Shown one piece after another: positions 40,756-52,435 of a stretch of 64,000 bases of DNA. The position numbers and the translations under genes were made by a program. The notes below the pieces were generated by a model, which was not told where the DNA came from, ran no database searches, and saw only the letters and a program-made list of their open reading frames with translations. The stretch is from Breviolum minutum Mf 1.05b.01 (Eukaryota; Sar; Dinophyceae; Suessiales; Symbiodiniaceae), in contig DF241450.1 in the NCBI GenBank assembly GCA_000507305.1, positions 1 to 64,000 on the forward strand, given 5' to 3'. How positions within the stretch are numbered: the stretch's first letter is position 1; every line of letters starts with the position of its first letter.

Positions 40756-41307
40756 TCTCAGTGATTGGGTGGTGGGGAAGTGTTTCAGTTTTGCCTCGTT
40801 TTTGCCTGTTCGTTTTAGAACATTTCAAGCACGTCACGCACCGTTCGAAGCAGGTTGAACCGCTCCATGGGCGTTTGGCCTGCTTCCTATGCGACAGCAG
40901 GAGTGAAACTGGCTAAAGCAATGTCAAGTTAAAGCGAATGTAAATCGAACGAGTGAAACTTTGAAGATTTGGGACTGGGTGCTTTGCATGCAAGGAACCT
41001 TCATGCTGTCAGGGTTGCCCAGTGGAACAAAGGGGGCAAATTAATTACTAACCAATCTATGCTTCTCTTGATTGTTCTAGTATCATCTTAAAGCATTTGA
41101 TGCAAACCTTTTTGTCCTTCTAGCTTAGTGCGCAGCGGTATAGCCTCTGATGTCTTTGAACGGTACACCTCCTCAAACATCATGTTCAAAGGTTAGAAAC
41201 AGAAAAGCTGAAAAACGTTTTTGAGAAAAATCTCCACCTTGAAGGTGGCACCAGTGGGGGACACTGCCACACTGCCACGAGTCGCCATCAGCTGTCCGGT
41301 GCCGTAG
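39134..41307 (+). CDS. 2-oxoglutarate/Fe(II) dioxygenase, prolyl-hydroxylase type
   Basis: The core exons match prolyl hydroxylases of the EGLN/P4H type, which hydroxylate proline using 2-oxoglutarate and iron. Exon 39786-39860 gives GARYTPHYDCVGGDNGRKIT and CVLQ, with the iron-binding His (39807) and Asp (39813) of H-x-D. Exon 40021 to about 40110 gives YLNPFWKPGDGAELQLFPED. Exon 40854 to about 40905 gives VEPLHGRLACFLCDSR. About 41250-41307 gives VAPVGDTATLPRVAISCPVP and TAG. Joined, they follow the family order 'RxxTCxxYLNxxW, GGxLxxFP, RLxxFxSD, HxVxP, RxAI'. The second iron His, expected just before VAP, is not visible; a missed micro-exon or loss is possible. Exons at 39134-39304 (SPFTRRLDQLVGNLDHHGVL) and about 39470-39665 (GRLLEIAVSFDGEPREVDEL) probably belong to the N-terminal part. 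Confidence 0.72.
40684..40755. repeat. (CAT)24 microsatellite
   Basis: 24 perfect CAT units, inside an intron of the dioxygenase gene. ORFs over it (poly-Ser, poly-His, poly-Met) are artefacts. Confidence 0.97.
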
Positions 41308-44160
41308 CGGGCGTGGGAACTTCGTTTATTAAGCATTTGTGAAGTAAACACGGTAAAGCCGCCACGGACATTTTGAGAGCCACTTGCTTGAGGTTGGTAC
41401 TACGACACAGAGGCTGCCTTTGGGTTTGGAAATGTGGATGAACGGATGAACATCATTTCTTTTGTGAACTCCAGCTCTCCGATTCCTTGTTTTTTGGAAT
41501 CGCCAGGGTGGCATGTTCCATCGTGAAGATGAGGGAGACGCCTTGCGGACCCGTGGGTCAGATTGACAGAAAACCGAAAGAATGTGTGGATGCTTGTGGA
41601 TGTATGTTTCACCCTGAGTTAAAGACAGGAATCCACACTCCGGTAATCCCATGTACCTCAGTGTTAAGATTTGATGAACAGATTTGATTCTGAAGAGTCT
41701 CAGTCCGAGCTCCGTACTAGCAATTGCTATTCAGCGGTTGGTTCATTGCTTGTTTTTGGTTCCAGCCGGGGAACGGGGAACCCGGGGCCCCGTGAAGACG
41801 TAGACCTGGCATGTTGACGGTGATGAAACAAGACCTAGGAGCTAGCTGTGGATGCTCGTTGTGGTGCTGAGGGTTTAGCCGCTCATCAAGATATCTCTCC
41901 AGAAGGAAAGCAAAACAACAAAAATATATGAGCTCAGTATCCGCTCAGTTTGTTCCCTTGCTGTATCTTGCTGTTTCTGAAGCTGTATGTTTCTTGCATT
42001 TTGATGGGATGCTGTGGCCTTGCTTCAGACCCGACTCACGCCAAACCCGACTCTATTTCCGCACGTCTGGAGCCTCAGTCGTCAAGACTTCAAGACTCGT
42101 CGAGATTAGGACTCGTCAAACTCGCGCAGACCTGGCTGTTTTATCTGTTTTTCAGGTGATTCGCGTTGGCCTTTTGTGCCACGATCCGTGCAACTTCCAT
42201 TTGGCTTAGCGAAAGCATGCAGCAGTGCCTTGGCAACATTTTTGTGGTCAGGGGTCGGGTGGTATGATAGGAACAGGTGTGTGTATTTGGATGCCTAGAG
42301 ATTTTCAGATGGTTCGTTGAAAATGAAAGAAGCTTGTTACAAAAGAGCTTAGGAAGGTCTGGAATGTGGTTTATTTACTTGGCGCAGGTATGCCAGCAGC
42401 GGCACCAGTCATATGCATGCATGAACCCCTTCATTGAAACCGTGAGCGGGCAAACGATGATGAAAGTCAGGTTACGATGGGTACTGTAGATGTCGATATG
42501 TTCCAGCAAGGGTTATAGATTTGAATAGATGAATTGTTTTGAATTGTAAGCATGGTAAGAAACTGCAAGGAATACACATGCGTACATATGGGGTCATCAT
42601 GGTCATCCTGATGCCCTGTTGATTGGATCATTGGCACTTGAAACCAAGGCAAGAAGATACCCACGCAGGGAGCACAGATCCACCAAGCTGGAGAGCGAAG
42701 TAACAAAGTTAGCAAATCAAAACCTTAAGATTGGGATAAGTTGAACACGTTTGAAGGAAAACAGGTGGTCAGATTGGGATAGATGGGGAAGTATAGAAAC
42801 GTCATTGTTGGTATTGTTTTTATCGCCTGCAAGGCTGGTGCCTCGCGCATGGGAGCCCAGGTGTTTCAGTTGGTGAAATTCTGACGTGTCAAGTGACTTG
42901 AATCATTTGATTCATGGCTCCAAATGTAGATGGAGAACAACTACCGAAAATGATCCACGAGGCAAATCAGATTCACTTGTTCCATCTTTTTCCGGATTTG
43001 TTCATTTTCGTACGGCCGTACAGGGTACCATGTCGACGAAACACGATACCGCCCAACCTATCATGGTGTCAGCGGGAATCTCCAAGGCCACGTGGGGCAC
43101 CCAAAGGTGCATTTCATATCTCAGGCGTGCATTTCGGAGCGTTCGAAGTTGGAGCCTATAGGACCCAGAGTTTGGATCTAAAGTTAGGTTCAACATTTGT
43201 AGATAACTGAGATACGAAAACAGGATAAAAACCCTACATGCATTCCTTATCATTCAGCATCATTGAGTCGTTAAGCACTTATGGAAGGTTCTATGGCATT
43301 CATCTGACATGCTGTGCCACCTGAAGGCCCATCTTCCAATTTATCCCGTTCTACTAATCACTTGCCATGGCCTCAAGTTGACTGCCTTGACAGTCGGCGG
43401 TACGTTGCTATAGAACTCACCGTAGAGCTTTTCCTATGAGCTTGATGGATGCACCTGCAAAAATCCCGCTTTGATGAAGCATGGACGAAAAATCCGAAAC
43501 ACTGTGTCCATTTGTGTCCCCTTTCTTATCGTTACTGATCAGTTGATGCAAAATGTTGGTTATGTTTGTATGATTGTGACATGAACTTTTTAGCAAATCA
43601 CTTTGAAGAAAACAACGTTTCTTTCGTGGCACCTTGTGCGAACACCTTGAGACCTGGGACTGCTAAGGCATCACAGGCGCATCCGCACTGTGCGCTGCTT
43701 AGTGGGGCTTGGTGCTTCAAAACAGGTCGCAAGCAGCAACAATATAGAACTATTACTTCTTTTTAGCCATCAATAGATTCAAGAATAGTCTTCATTATGA
43801 TAACTATTGCGACATGAAAATGACATCACAACAACAGGTTTTGGCAGTACCATTTTGACCAATGACGTTCCGGATTTGTGTGCAACATATTTGTAAGACT
43901 TTGCCAAAGTGACTAGCAATGTTAGGACCCTCTTCTTTTGGATTGTGCTGTATAGTTCAGGCCACATGCACAGACCTGGAGTCGACACCACGAGTCTGGA
44001 CACAAGGCATGAGATGTGTTGGTTGTTGCGTGTTAGGGTGATGTTAGACACCCCCCAGACAGAATGACAGCAGATAGCAATAGAGCGCATTAAAACGCAC
44101 GCCTTATTTGCATTCATTTAATAGAATGGCATTGTCATTCTGGTGATTTTGCTGTTTTCA
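41308..44160. other. mostly unassigned
   Basis: Candidate exons are weak: about 42388-42465 (HQSYACMNPFIETVSGQTMM) after a CAG, and about 43010-43125, where two frames compete. No domain was recognised and no gene can be drawn. Confidence 0.35.
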
Positions 44161-45192
44161 AGTGCGAGAAGATGCAAGCCGTTTCTCATGGCGTCTTCTG
44201 ATGTGTTCATGCTGGCGGGACGACCGGATGGTCTCGACCCTGGACTGTCCTGTCCGATCGAAGGGTGGAATACTCATTGCCCTCTCCGACAACAAACTCA
44301 AAAGTTTCGGGCACAAGTGTATCTTGGCGTGAAGACGCGATAGAGTTGATGCATATGGCTAAGGGACATGGAAAGCCACGTGACATGTTTGGAATGGAAA
44401 GCTACGAGGTGCTTTGAGGAAATCAGCACTGTATAACACAGCCCCAGATCCTTTCAAGCACTTCGTTTCTCTTTGTTGAATGATCCGACTAGTTGTTTTG
44501 CCAATGTTCTTGCATGATATTTCTCACACATTGTAGCATTTGACTCATTTGTATTTTTTGCTCGTATCCAATGTATGTCCATCACTTGCAGCAGTGAATC
44601 TCCAGTGACATTCTCATGGACTGAGATGCACCGAGGTGATGATGAGGAATGTGACCACAAACCAGCAGCCAAGGGAGTGTGGTGCTTGTGTGACGGTTTG
44701 GGCAATTATATGCAGTATCCATCTTTGTAAGGTTGTTTTTTTGTTCAGTTGCTTTCATCGGTTTCTATTCCTCTTTGTGTTGCATCGGCAATGGATTTTG
44801 TTTCTACGATATTGTGCACCTTTCAATCACTGCTCCCGGCAACCCTCTAGAATTTGACACCTTCAATTTTAGTGGTGTGTTCCGCATTGTGGCATCGTGC
44901 TTGTGTCTTTGTGTTGCATGGTTTTTGCAGCCCAAGAAAATGACAAAACATAAGAAATATTGAAATATCGAAATATCAAGAAATCTGAGAAACTCGTTTT
45001 TTTTGTTTTGGATGCTTCAGATGCTTTGGCATTGAGGCACCGACGCGAGAGACGCCGGAGACACATCAAGGCGACCAAGTACCGAGCTTTTTCCAGGCTG
45101 GATCGCACTGTGCTCAGTGGGACTTGGTTTGATTTGGACTGGGGAAAGATGCAGATAGCAGACTTTGCCAGAATAAAACATGGAAAAAAATG
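44160..45192 (+). CDS. two probable exons, unknown protein
   Basis: About 44163-44335 reads REDASRFSWRLLMCSCWRDD, then a segment with GGILIALSDNKLKSFGHK. About 45019-45192 reads DALALRHRRERRRRHIKATK followed by YRAFSRLDRTVLSGTWFDLD and ends in TGA (45190-45192). The second is very basic and could be nuclear. Linkage of the two is not shown. Confidence 0.35.
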
Positions 45193-45920
45193 AAACATAT
45201 GTACATAAAACGAATCTTCTTGATGGACAAGAAAGGCCGAGTCTAGGCATTCTTGACATAATTGGAAAAAGAATGTGACATTGTCTTTTTTTTTGGGTGG
45301 TGGTGTTCCAAAAACATTGCAAACAGCTTTGGGGCTCTAAGGTCCATGCAGCCCAAAGCTGTGAACACCGAAGTTCCAGGTCCATGTCGGATGGGAAAGA
45401 TATGGAAGATAGCAAAAGGCATCAGATAAAGACTCTCCATCATTTCTTAGATTCTCAAAATCGACGTGGAGAAATTCCAATGAAGCCTTGGAGAGTAGGA
45501 TGGTTATAGGTATAGGCTATATCAGCTATATCATGTTTTACTACATTTGTTAACATGCGTTCAGTTGTCATGACTTAAACGAAATGGTTTCCGCCAGGAC
45601 TTGGAGCCTTAGAAGGTCAACACACCATGACCGAAGTCTTCCCAGAGGCACCGTGAGCCGATGAATGTCCTTGATGTCAACTTGATGTCCTTGAGTCAGT
45701 TGGATCGTTGAGATTTTTGAGGATCTTGATGTGAGCAGCTATGTGTTCTGGACATGCCGGTGGACACCGGTTCCTTCAAGATTTCAGTATGGAATTTTGG
45801 GGCATTCAACGATATCCAAAAACGAAGTGATGTGAGATTCTGTTCTGTTCCGATCATTTGATATAGTGAAGTGATACAATGTATCAATGTGGTTGGTTCT
45901 AATCATAATCTGAAAATCCA

Positions 45921-46103
45921 ATGGGAACACCAGTCTGGTCACTCTCACTGAAGCTCCTTGAACTTGTGAATGCTTGTGAGCAACTGCGTGCATTTGGCTC
46001 GAAGACAAAGGTCCGTCAGTGCGAAGCAAACGCAATTGAAAACCTTTCACATTTCCTCGACATGGCGGTGCGACCTGAGGGAGTTGAGGACTGGCTGTGC
46101 TAA
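45921..46103 (+). CDS. probable exon, unknown protein
   Basis: The frame reads SLKLLELVNACEQLRAFGSK and then EANAIENLSHFLDMAVRPEG to TGA. The amphipathic helical pattern and lack of low complexity suggest coding sequence. No family recognised. Confidence 0.35.
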   Translation: MGTPVWSLSLKLLELVNACEQLRAFGSKTKVRQCEANAIENLSHFLDMAVRPEGVEDWLC

Positions 46104-46689
46104 ATGGCTGGGAAACATGCGAGATCACATGCAAATACAGAAGAAGAGCATGTATTACAATGTATTACAATGTATTGAGAAAAGACCAGGTCGACGGACT
46201 CGATATGATTCAGTGGCTGGTGTAGCAGTGTAGCTTTCTCAAGCTCAAATCGCAGGACTGGTGCCAATTGATGCCAAACTTATTAGAGGAGGAGGGTTGG
46301 ACCACTGCGCTGGCAACAGAAGACGCATCTCTCACCCACACGTGCTGCCCTTGGGGTGACTTGGCATGAAGTTTACCTTTGGCCCTCTCAAGATTGAACT
46401 TTCTGCACTCAGCAGCCTGTCTAGCCCGAAGACACAAAGCACAGAGTTTAGCCCCGTACATGCATCTGCAAAAATTGTACCATGTCTAAGTGGGCTATCA
46501 TTGGCGTCGGTCAGACCGGAACCCAAGGAGGTCACCTCATCAGATTTGAGCTCAAGAATATCACCGTCGGGGATCCAAGTCAAACGAATCAGTTCAAATC
46601 ACAACTCCTTCATCATTTTTTTTGTCATTTTTTCATCGGTTCATCTATTTGATCAAAACTTGGGAAATCTTGGGATGTTTCTCTAGAGC

Positions 46690-49590
46690 ACCCTGGCTTT
46701 TGCTCGGACAATGAAGGTGAAGGATGCCCCAGAGAAGACTGGAAATATCATGGTGAGACCAGAAGTGCGATCCCTGCTTCATGAGCAGTGCCTTGGAATA
46801 TGGATGATGAGAACTGAGAAACTTTGCTCTCGCGGGGTGTTTGAAGGTCTGAGTTTCATGTTTGGTTCGTTTTCACCTGTTGAACCTCGGAAAGCTGATG
46901 TGGTCAACTCGTGTCACGCGCTGCAGATTTCCCATCAACGGCATTCGCGTGGAATCCATGGAGGTGAAAGGTCCTGGCGAAGCCATCGTCCAGGAGCTGC
47001 AGCGAGACGACCTTCGCACCACGGACACGGAGATAGCCTCAATGACATAAAAACATGAATACCAAAAATAAAATACCTTCCAATGACTCTAGGATTTTTG
47101 ATGCATTTTGATGTTTGTGTTACAAAACGGAGCTTTTGAAATCAGACATTTTTTCTGGGGCTTCCCTGCGGAGGGCTCGATGTCCTGGAGTGTGGTCCGT
47201 TTGTGTGGAGTCTTGTTTGGCGACATGGGAACCCAAGTAGCTTGGTGAGAGAAGATGTGATCGATAATGTGACAGGCGATGTTGATTGTGCTGAAATTCA
47301 TCACAATTGTAATATCATGTTGTTGTGGCATGTTGCAGCCTAAGTTGAGAGCATTTCTATTTGTCTCCACACTGTGCATCACAAGTTGCATTTCTTCTCC
47401 TGGAGTTTGTGTCCCGACATGATCTTCTTTTGTTTGCCCCACATGTTTGTTCAAAGCAGCAGGGACTGCAGTGAACGCAGTGATTTTGGTGCTTTCAAAA
47501 TATCTATAAAGTTTGAACAGTCTGCATTGGAGCTGATAGTGTTGAAACCGTTGAAAACGAGGTGATGAACTATTTCTTCCATGATCCCGACAGCGAGGTG
47601 TCATGGCACCAGAAGGCTTGGGTCGCAGCTGTGTGTATTTGCCAGAGTTGGGGTCTTGTTGTCATGGAGTGCCTGGCCAGTGTCATGAAACATTCGTGAA
47701 ACTACGCAACCGCAACTCTCGTGCAGTTGCGTCGTGACTACCCATGCTATGGCGACAGCTCTTGCGCATTTTGGATGGAAGATGGAAGGCCACAGGAGTG
47801 CGTTTCTTGGATTTTCTTGGCCACCTTGCAGGGATGAAAGTGGGAAAAGCGTTGGAAGGTGCATCAATTCGAAGTGTGAGCGTCTTCACCATGTTCAGCT
47901 GCAGTCGAAGATTTATTGCAAACATGTAGCGATTCAAAAAGGGAAGGTTCCAAAGTCGTCCAAAGTCACTTTGGCACTTTGGGGATGGTGCGAATGTATT
48001 CATACTTACGAATGTCAAGTGCTTGAGTCTTAGGAATATCCGAGCCAAATCAGGTCATGGTGGTTCGGCCTCAAGCGGAGAAAGACAAATTCACGGCCTT
48101 CGTGGTTGCCAGGGTGCAACCACCTGGAGACTGGGAGCAGATGGGATCAGTCTGGCAAACCGTAGATAACTACCATTTCTTAGTGAGTCTGGAGAACACC
48201 GAAATGGCTTTTGCGAACAGTTTTTTGGAGAGATGACCAGATCCAATTAATCAGATATGATATAGATATGATATGATATCCATCTTTGTCAGTCATTTAA
48301 TCTTGCTGGTGACTGTGAGCTGCCCATTGGCATCTTCGTGTTTCATCCATTATCAGTCGTGTGTGGTCGTGTGTCACAGAAAAGGTGCCGGAGAACCACT
48401 TCGCCAATTGGGCCAATGAGCACTTCAGTGTCTTGGTGGGAGATCATGGCGATGTTTTGGAAGAGTTTAGGATACTGGCAATTGCTCCTGTCGGTTTGTC
48501 TATTTCAATCTGGCAATGAATTTCAATTGAAATCACCGACAATTGAAGGCTTGGTTCTCTCGACTGCCCGCAGCACAGCGGATTGGTTCTTGAACCGTCC
48601 TGGCATTTCCGAGCTCCGCCGGGTGGACGACGCTGGTCGACGTTTTAGTTCCCATTTGTGCTAGAATGTTGACATGATTGACATGATGAGATCTCTATTG
48701 AACATCTAAGCTTCGTCATCCTGTTGCGACAAGACCCTGTTGGTTCTCAACTTTCATTGGCATTTAGAGTCACTCGTAGTCATAGTCAGCCGTTAGCAGA
48801 TTCCGTTTGGTTTCACGTGATTAGATATATTGGCATGGGTGTCAACATGCTTATATGAAGGAGATTGGCTTTGAACACGTCTTTTGTCGTTGTTTTGCCA
48901 TCTTGCTGGTGCTTCGGGATGCTTGATGGTGATGGTGGTCTTTATCGTCCCCCACTTCTGGCCCTTGCATTGGTTTCTGAAGTTCGATGCATGTCTATGT
49001 GCACAACATATAGCATGACTGGAAAGGCAATTTGGCTGTAGCTCAATCCAATCCAATTGAATGTAGAGCGGATCTGGTGCAACAGGATGCAAGTATAGCA
49101 ACCCAACCATGTAGATATGAGGATGTGCTTACCATAAATAAATGCATGGAATGTTTCCGAATTTCCATTTTCCATTTTCCTATTGCGGAGCCCTGCTTGC
49201 TTGCATGCGAAAGGTGTGTGCAATGTCTTGGTTCGATCGCCGACATGCGTGCCGAGGGACACGTAATATCTATGATTGTTGATTATTGTTGTTAATCCTC
49301 CCAGATGTTATTTAAATTTGGTAGCCGGTGCCCAGTTCGGGTTGGTATCAGCAGTCTACCATGGGGTCTTGTCATTTCTTACAGTTTCAGTCGAGGAGCG
49401 TTTCTACGTGGTTGTGTCCATGCAGAGCTTCAAGCGTGGCATGCCACTGTTGCCGGCCTTTGCCGATGAGCAGCCTGACACCGAGATTGATGCTGGACAG
49501 CAATACGGCCTCAAGCGCTGGGTGCGATATGAGCCAGTCCCTTGGTCGAGGCACTCCATTCGACACCGCTTCGATTTCTTTCGGTCATGA
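46690..49590 (+). CDS. multi-exon gene, unidentified protein
   Basis: Exons read in order on +: TLAFARTMKVKDAPEKTGNI and VRPEVRSLLHEQC (about 46690-46800); INGIRVESMEVKGPGEAIVQ (about 46918-47045); VMNYFFHDPDSEVSWHQKAW (about 47562-47625); LRRDYPCYGDSSCAFWMEDG with QECVSWIFLATLQ (about 47724-47832); VVRPQAEKDKFTAFVVARVQ and PPGDWEQMGSVWQTVDNYHF (about 48058-48180, before GTGAGT); VPENHFANWANEHFSVLVGD (about 48380-48470); GLVLSTARSTADWFLNRPGI (about 48541-48640); terminal exon about 49390-49590 (RFYVVVSMQSFKRGMPLLPA … SIRHRFDFFRS, TGA). The globular, Trp- and Cys-containing exons look like one soluble protein, but I cannot name it. Confidence 0.5.
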
Positions 49591-50149
49591 GCTTGTGTGA
49601 TCTGGTGATGTAAGACAAAAGGGAGTATATATATATATAAATAGTCATATTTTCCATGAAAGGGGGCTTGACCTGATTACAACTTCAATTCCGAAGACGT
49701 ACCCGCACATGCACACACAGAAGACAAAGGCACGCAACACAGACCGCACGGACCACATATGTCACATCAAAGACAGAGATGTTGGTTGGAAAACGGATGA
49801 TTGATGACCATTTGCCGAGGTTGGTACCCGGAAGTTTCATCTTCCAGACTATCTCAAAGCCTTCTTGGCACGACTGGGGCACGAAGTGGAGACATACGAC
49901 CCTCAGCTCGGCACGGGGGAACAAAGATTGATATAGTATACATACACCATACAGTAGATATATTACAAATGTAAGGATTGTAAGGATACTGTTTGTTATT
50001 TTTTGTTATTGTTCCGTTGGTTTTCATCTCTTATGTTCGCATCGAATGCACTCTTAGTCCGAACTTGGAAATGCATTCTTCACCTGTTTCCGCTTGATCT
50101 TCTCGAGCTTCGTGGTGGCTGTGCAAATAGATATGCCTGGTTGGAGAGT

Positions 50150-50983
50150 ATTCTGAAATTTAGCTGCATGGAGCAAGTGAGGACAGCTTGGATGGTGAAA
50201 CACTTGTGCCCTACCAATGCGTACTCAAACGCGAGGACGCCGTGATGGATGGCTTTCACTGTTCTGATGTTGTTGCCTTTCTGCCCAGCAGAGCAGTTTT
50301 GTCGGCCAGGACTGGGAACTGGTGCATGCTCGCTTCCACGAGGTCAGGGACACGACGACACGACATGGCAATGGGAGTCATTCCCTGTCATTCCCAGTCA
50401 TTCCGTCACTCAGGCGTACCCCTTGCAGAAGACTGCCTACCGTCGTGCCAATGGTGGCTCAGGGGCACCAGGTGTTCATGAAGACGTGGCACCAAAGGTT
50501 GTCTCCGCTGAAGTGGCCAATTGGCAGGTGTGTTTGCGGGTTCAAAAAGGTTTGGGCCCAAAGGATAATGATGAATCGATGCTGTATTGGCATCAAGATG
50601 GCATCAAGTTCCAAGATCAAAAAGAAAGCTATTTCCCCTTCACAGATTTTGGCGATATTTTGGTCCTGGCAGGAGCGATTGCAGGCAGCCAAAGAACCCA
50701 AGTTGGTGGTGCGCAACACTTTCCTGGATTTGGAGGTCAGCGAAGTTTTGACTTTTGAATTCAAGCATTTCCGGACGAAAGTCAATCGTCGATATATGTC
50801 GATATTTGGTCGATACTCCATTTCCTGGAACACTTGGGGCTAACGAGTCAGTTTTGTAGCTTTCGGATCGTGACATCCTGAAACTTTGATCATCTTCTGC
50901 AGGAAGAGGAAGAAGAGCAGAAACAGAGGCACCTACGCCGTCTCAAGACTGTTGCGCTCAGCCGACCGGTTTGCGTCAATTGA
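50150..50983 (+). CDS. 3' exons of an unidentified gene
   Basis: About 50177-50245 reads EDSLDGETLVPYQCVLKRED. About 50420-50527 reads AYRRANGGSGAPGVHEDVAP and KVVSAEVANWQ before GTGTGT. About 50680-50745 reads RLQAAKEPKLVVRNTFLDLE. The terminal exon at about 50904-50983 starts with a Glu-run (EEEEEQKQRHLRRLKTVALS) and ends TGA. Linkage is inferred from order and strand. No family recognised. Confidence 0.42.
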
Positions 50984-52435
50984 CCACAACACATCCTCAT
51001 GCAACTCAGCAGAAAGCAGTTTTTTATGTGTAGTTTTTTAGTAGAAACATGGTATAATGCATAGTTCAAAGCATGTTGAAAGGAGTTCACAGCTGACATC
51101 AGTGTAAGAAATTGTGATACTGAGGCATCCCAAATCATCCGTGGCCTCAGATCTGATACAGATGCAGATCAGTGGTCAGGGGTTTACTGTGGCACGAAAA
51201 GCGCTGACCTATGTGAAGTTGTAAAGAGTAGCGCTGCCTCGGCGGTGCCACTGCCGCATGTTGTCCAGGGCAGTGGTGACCCAAATTTAAGTGCACGAAA
51301 ATGTCAATCTCTTCTGATGCACATTGCATATCCAAATTGGCCATGCACTTTGTTGTTTGCTGACATCTGCAGACAGCTCGTGGACATAGCCATGGCCTCA
51401 CCTGGCCTAACCCCTACAGAAAGGGTCAGCCTTCAGCCATCTCGCAGCCTGATATTCAGACCTCGAGACACGCTGCCCGGACTCAGATTGACTCATGCAT
51501 GCTGTACAGCGCAGTCGGTGCAAGTAGAGCGCGACTGCCAGCCTCGCACCTGCGGGGTGGTCTCGCATCAGCCGAGCAGAATTGAAACTCTATTTAAGTC
51601 GAAACTCGGAACCCAAACCTCTAGGTAAGGAAATCATCGCAAAGGCCCTTGATGATTTGCTTTCATAGGGTTTTCATAGGGTTTTCTGTAAAGGTGGAGT
51701 TTTAGAGTTTGCTAGGCTTTTTCTGGTTTGCCTTTTCCCTCGTGAACTTTTTTGCAGGATCGTTTATTGGTAAGAGAGACAATTGACATTTTTGCAGCGC
51801 ATCGGTTAGTCACATGTGGTAGTCACTATACAAAGTCCAAGAGCGTTATGTTGAGTGAGTATGAAGTTGCTGTGAATTTATGCTGATGATTTAATTTGAG
51901 ACGAACATCAGGAATTTGAGCCAAAAACCTCATTGCCTTTTTTGAATGTGCTGTGCCAGGCAGAACATTTGAGGAACAGCTCGGGCACCCGAAGCATTAA
52001 TCTCATATGTCTCTTCACATGATGTGATGTGATTACAGTGTTACGTATACCGACGTATACGATATCATTATATTGGATGCAGTGTTTTTGGCTCGGACAT
52101 TGTATTGGCAAGAGGACATAGTTGATTGACCGGCAAAGATGCGCATCAAAACAGAAGTTTAGAAAAAGATCCGCCGTTTGGGCTGTCTCAACTTCCGAAA
52201 GGCTCCCTGTTGCAGCTGTCTCCACGCTCCGCTGGAACACCTGCGCGGGAGAGTGGCCAGGCACGCATCCGAAGGGGACCCAGAGCGGTGTTGATTTCGT
52301 TGATGTGCCTTGGTTTGCTGGTCATGAATTTCATGAATCCTCCTGATCTCATCGATATTCGTGGCTCAAGGAATCCAATCCGTTAAAGTTGTAACGCACT
52401 TGTTGGCGCTTCAATCGCTCCTAGATCATCTAGCT
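50984..52435. other. no supported gene
   Basis: Intergenic between the preceding gene and the protease gene. No exon, repeat or RNA gene was recognised. Confidence 0.5.

Noticed and set aside
40474..40916. poly-His and poly-Ser ORFs over (CAT)24
   Set aside because: Microsatellite inside an intron; several frames are open at once.
46332..46583. minus-strand ORF competing with a + frame near 46.4 kb
   Set aside because: Neither frame shows a domain and all recognised host genes are on +; left unassigned.
51916..51926. 11-base match to the reverse complement of the dinoflagellate spliced leader (TTGAGCCAAAA)
   Set aside because: Short enough to occur by chance in 64 kb, and the rest of the leader is absent.
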